Shown here: in pieces, positions 32,421-34,731 of the stretch
Layout of the letters: every line of letters starts with the position of its first letter
Position numbering within the stretch: position 1 is the stretch's first letter
Source: Candidatus Poribacteria bacterium
GTDB taxonomy: Bacteria; Poribacteria; WGA-4E; WGA-3G
Direction: 5' to 3'
Assembly (NCBI GenBank): GCA_022821065.1
Contig: JAJEEK010000106.1
Coordinates: 1 to 34,731, forward strand
Length of the DNA: 34,731 nt
The notes under the pieces: generated by a model
Database searches by the model: none
Told to the model about the DNA's origin: nothing
Seen by the model: the letters and a program-made list of their open reading frames with translations, nothing else
Translations under genes and position numbers: made by a program

Positions 32421-32460
32421 GCGAAATGCTGCGAAATCTAGCGAAATGCTGCGAAAATTT
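32421..32460. repeat. Four tandem 10-bp GCGAAA units
   Basis: GCGAAATGCT, GCGAAATCTA, GCGAAATGCT and GCGAAAATTT follow each other without a gap. The first and third units are identical and the GCGAAA core is invariant. The 10-bp period puts all cores on the same face of the helix. Confidence 0.85.
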
Positions 32461-32555
32461 CTGCAGTTTTGATTTTAACATAACTTATATTAAGTGTTTA
32501 TACCTGTAAAAGGACAACACACAAAACCTACAATTGAATGCCCCCGACAAAAAAT

Positions 32556-32584
32556 TTGACTTCTAATTCGGCACGGTATATAAT
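32556..32584 (+). promoter_or_regulatory. Sigma70-type promoter for the second Gfo/Idh/MocA gene
   Basis: TTGACT, 17-nt spacer and a perfect TATAAT; the leader to 32667 is about 75 nt. Confidence 0.78.
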
Positions 32585-32666
32585 CGTTTCCGTGACAAAA
32601 GTGTGAATTTCATAACCATCTTGTTTTTGGGTTTCCGTTGTTTGAAGTTACAGGGAGGATATGGAC

Positions 32667-33665
32667 ATGTCGAAACTACGTGTAGGGGTTATCGGTTGTA
32701 GCGGTATCGGCACGACGCATGCATCGGGGATCATCGGTCTGCCGAATGTTGAGTTAGCCGCTGGCTGCGATTTTGTTCAGGGTACTTTAGACGCTTTCAA
32801 GGAAAAATATCAGGATAACTGGGATAACATCTCTCTGTATACCAATCATCAGGAGATGCTCGCCGAAGCGAATTTAGATGTCGTAACGGTGGCGACCTCT
32901 GACCATCGGCACGCCGACCTCGTCGTTGATGCGGCAAATGCCGGTGTAAAGGGTATCTTCTGTGAAAAGCCGATGGCGACAAGCATCACGGATGCCGACA
33001 GAATGATGGAAGCAACCGAGCGGAACGGCACGATTCTGTCGATCGACCACACCCGTCGGTGGCAACCGTTGTGGCGGCATACGAAAGATGTGATCGTCGG
33101 TGGCGGCAGTATCGGAGACGTCCAATACGTTATCGGCACATTGAGCGGCGGACGTGCGATGCTGTTCCGTAACGGCACGCATCTTGTCGATGCGATCTGC
33201 TATTTCGCTGACTCGGAACCGGAATGGGTCTCTGCCGAGTTAGAAGAGGGTTATGAAGACTACAACGAATATAAAGGCGATGGTGGACATGTACCAGCGA
33301 CCGAACCCTCGGCACACGGGTATATCCACTTTGCAAACGGTGTACGCGGCTACTATGCCGGTGGACCGAAAACCACGCTCTCTGGGTTCCGAGCAGAGAT
33401 TGTCGGGACTAACGGCTATATCCTCATCAGTGACCGAGGTGCGACACTCCACCAAAATGATACCGTTGAGACGATTGAGGCACCGTCATGGGATATGACG
33501 GGTATCCCTGCTGGGGTGCGAGAATTGGTGAACCTTGTAGCAGACGGAGGCGAACCGGTTTCGCCGGGGAGTGAAGGGTACAAAGTCGTTCAGATTATCA
33601 TCGGTTTCTTGACTTCACAGCAAAACGATAACGGAAAGGTCCGGCTTCCATTGTCTGAAGGTTAG
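32667..33665 (+). CDS. Gfo/Idh/MocA family oxidoreductase (second)
   Basis: This 332-residue protein has an N-terminal Rossmann fold (RVGVIGCSGIGTTHASGI), the E-K-P motif in GIFCEKPMATSITDAD, and a substrate domain with a conserved Arg-rich segment (SIDHTRRWQPLW) and GTHLVDAICYF. It is a probable sugar or polyol dehydrogenase with unknown substrate, only distantly similar to 13290-14294. The start is at MSKLRVGV since GGGAGG is 8 nt before it; the ATG two codons earlier is too close. Its TAG stop overlaps the TAA of the convergent ABC ATPase gene in TTAG. Confidence 0.92.
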   Translation: MSKLRVGVIGCSGIGTTHASGIIGLPNVELAAGCDFVQGTLDAFKEKYQDNWDNISLYTNHQEMLAEANLDVVTVATSDHRHADLVVDAANAGVKGIFCEKPMATSITDADRMMEATERNGTILSIDHTRRWQPLWRHTKDVIVGGGSIGDVQYVIGTLSGGRAMLFRNGTHLVDAICYFADSEPEWVSAELEEGYEDYNEYKGDGGHVPATEPSAHGYIHFANGVRGYYAGGPKTTLSGFRAEIVGTNGYILISDRGATLHQNDTVETIEAPSWDMTGIPAGVRELVNLVADGGEPVSPGSEGYKVVQIIIGFLTSQQNDNGKVRLPLSEG

Positions 33666-34731
33666 TCGTTGTCCGCTTTTAAGACAATCGCGTTTTCAGG
33701 AGACCAGTGCAGATAGACCGTATCGCCGCGTTGAAAGCGGTGTGTATCTTTCATGCCGATGTTCTGCTGATGCGCAATCAGTGGCGTTGGATAGTCTGTC
33801 TGTACTGTATATTGTAGGGTCGTGCCGAGGTAACTTTCGTCTTGAATTGTGCCGCGTAAACAATTCGATGTATCTGGCGTCGGGGTTGTACTTAAGTCGA
33901 AACGTTCTGGTCGAATGGCTATAGTGACAGATGCGTTCAACGGCACCTCTTTAGTTGGTGCACAAGTAACCTTGAGCGGTGGATCCGTTGTCAAGGCGAT
34001 TTCGTTCTCACTGATAAGTACACCATCAAGGAAGTTAGAGGTCCCGATGAAATCGGCGACGAAACGACTCTGCGGTGCATCGTAGATTTCAGACGGCGTT
34101 CCTACCTGAAGGATTTTCCCGTCGCTCATCACTGCAATCCGATCAGACAGTGCTAACGCCTCGCCTTGGTCGTGTGTAACGTAAACAAACGTAATGCCGA
34201 CTTTACGTTGTAAGGCTTTGAGTTCGGATTGCATCTGTTTTCGGAGTTTCAGATCAAGTGCTGAAAGTGGTTCGTCTAAAAGCAGAATGGTGGGTTCGTT
34301 AATCAGTGCGCGCGCCAGTGCAACGCGTTGCCGTTCACCGCCGGAGAGCTCACTCGGTTTCCGGTCGCCGTATCCCTGCAGCTGAATTAAATCCAGTGAA
34401 CGTTCAACAGCATCCGAGATTTCTGATTTCGATGCCTTTTTCATTTGCAGTCCGAATGCGATGTTCTGCGCGACGGTCTTATGTGGGAACAAGGCGTAAT
34501 TTTGGAAAACGGTGTTGACGGGACGACGATAGGGCGGCGTTTCCGCCATTAATTCATCGTTGATGTAGACCTCTCCGGCGGTAGGATACGCAAACCCTCC
34601 GATGATGCGCAGTGTCGTCGTTTTTCCACATCCACTCGGTCCGAGCAGCGAAAAAAACTCACCGCCTTCTATCTGTAGCGATACATCATCTACCGCTACG
34701 GTGTCGCCGAACTGTTTTGTTACGGATGTGA
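33662..34731 (-). CDS. ABC transporter ATP-binding protein, PotA-like (5' end missing)
   Basis: About 355 residues are visible; the gene runs off the right edge and lacks only its first residues. All ATPase motifs are there: Walker A LLGPSGCGKTT, Q-loop VFQNYALFPHKTV, signature LSGGERQRVALARAL, Walker B ILLLDEPLSALD, and the switch His in VTHDQGEAL. A C-terminal TOBE-type domain follows (IAIRPERFDLS, ESYLGTTLQYTVQTD). This is the layout of the spermidine/putrescine (PotA) and related importer ATPases; the real substrate depends on permeases outside the window. Confidence 0.92.
   Translation of the reverse strand, partial: TSVTKQFGDTVAVDDVSLQIEGGEFFSLLGPSGCGKTTTLRIIGGFAYPTAGEVYINDELMAETPPYRRPVNTVFQNYALFPHKTVAQNIAFGLQMKKASKSEISDAVERSLDLIQLQGYGDRKPSELSGGERQRVALARALINEPTILLLDEPLSALDLKLRKQMQSELKALQRKVGITFVYVTHDQGEALALSDRIAVMSDGKILQVGTPSEIYDAPQSRFVADFIGTSNFLDGVLISENEIALTTDPPLKVTCAPTKEVPLNASVTIAIRPERFDLSTTPTPDTSNCLRGTIQDESYLGTTLQYTVQTDYPTPLIAHQQNIGMKDTHRFQRGDTVYLHWSPENAIVLKADND

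Larger units (their letters stand above)
32207..32666. other. Divergent intergenic region with a 10-bp-period array
   Basis: These 460 nt hold a promoter for each flanking gene, a 40-nt array of 10-bp units (32421-32460), and a nine-codon reading frame on the minus strand (32376-32405, MNTKHHHCI) with a perfect AAGGAGG 8 nt upstream. No longer gene is convincing. Confidence 0.6.

Noticed and set aside
32421..32460. Tandem units considered as a CRISPR array
   Set aside because: Units are 10 bp with no spacers and there are no cas genes nearby.
32299..32481. 60-residue minus-strand frame across the 10-bp array
   Set aside because: The protein is mostly a translation of the tandem repeat; the frame with the good ribosome binding site is a different, nine-codon one.

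Overview
The window looks like chromosomal DNA of an uncultured Gram-negative-type bacterium. The family mix is what I would expect from Candidatus Poribacteria or a related lineage: an ECF sigma factor fused to an Asp-box propeller, phytanoyl-CoA dioxygenase-like and Gfo/Idh/MocA proteins, Eis-like GNATs, a DUF6785-type membrane protein, an NHL-repeat protein, and a C-terminal PNPFNP/FlgD-like sorting domain. This placement is inference from gene content; no rRNA or marker phylogeny is available. Genes are densely packed, several convergent pairs overlap at their stop codons, and sigma70-type promoters (TTGACA-N17/18-TATAAT-like) are easy to see. No tRNA, rRNA, CRISPR array, phage or intact insertion sequence was found.

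Region 1 (1-12050, all on the minus strand) is the most unusual part. It holds two full-length and one edge-truncated copy of a single-protein regulator: an N-terminal ECF sigma factor (sigma2 + sigma4), one transmembrane helix, and a large presumably extracytoplasmic domain with about eight Asp-box (S/T-x-D-x-G-x-S/T-W) motifs. Between and around them lie a STAS anti-anti-sigma-like gene, a Nudix hydrolase, an ABC-2/DUF3526-like permease, a secreted protein with a pseudopilin-like segment, and two small exported proteins. Each ECF-propeller gene, the STAS gene, the small secreted gene at 11639-11941 and a stand-alone ECF gene 11 kb away carry the same promoter-like element: an A-tract, then TGCA(A/C)C, exactly 19 nt, then GTCA. 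Six copies with invariant spacing point to an autoregulated ECF regulon.

Region 2 (12.1-20.4 kb) is metabolic: a PhyH-family dioxygenase, a Gfo/Idh/MocA oxidoreductase, argB (N-acetylglutamate kinase) with a conserved unknown gene behind it, an HpnZ-like zinc alcohol dehydrogenase, and comEC for DNA uptake. Region 3 (20.7-26.0 kb) has an Eis-like GNAT, the stand-alone ECF sigma factor facing a histidine kinase across an intergenic region with opposed promoters, and a secreted C39-like cysteine peptidase with a C-terminal sorting domain. Region 4 (26.2-34.7 kb) has a polytopic DUF6785-like membrane protein, apt, an NHL-propeller/beta-barrel-like protein with a second GNAT, an orphan DUF433 antitoxin, a second Gfo/Idh/MocA oxidoreductase, and a PotA-like ABC ATPase cut by the window edge.

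Intergenic regions carry several repeat families: REP-like palindromes, a paired palindrome with conserved flanks but different stems, a three-copy dispersed repeat of about 24 nt, CAGTTAC heptamers, a 10-bp-period array, and a 33-bp copy of GNAT coding sequence upstream of the GNAT gene.
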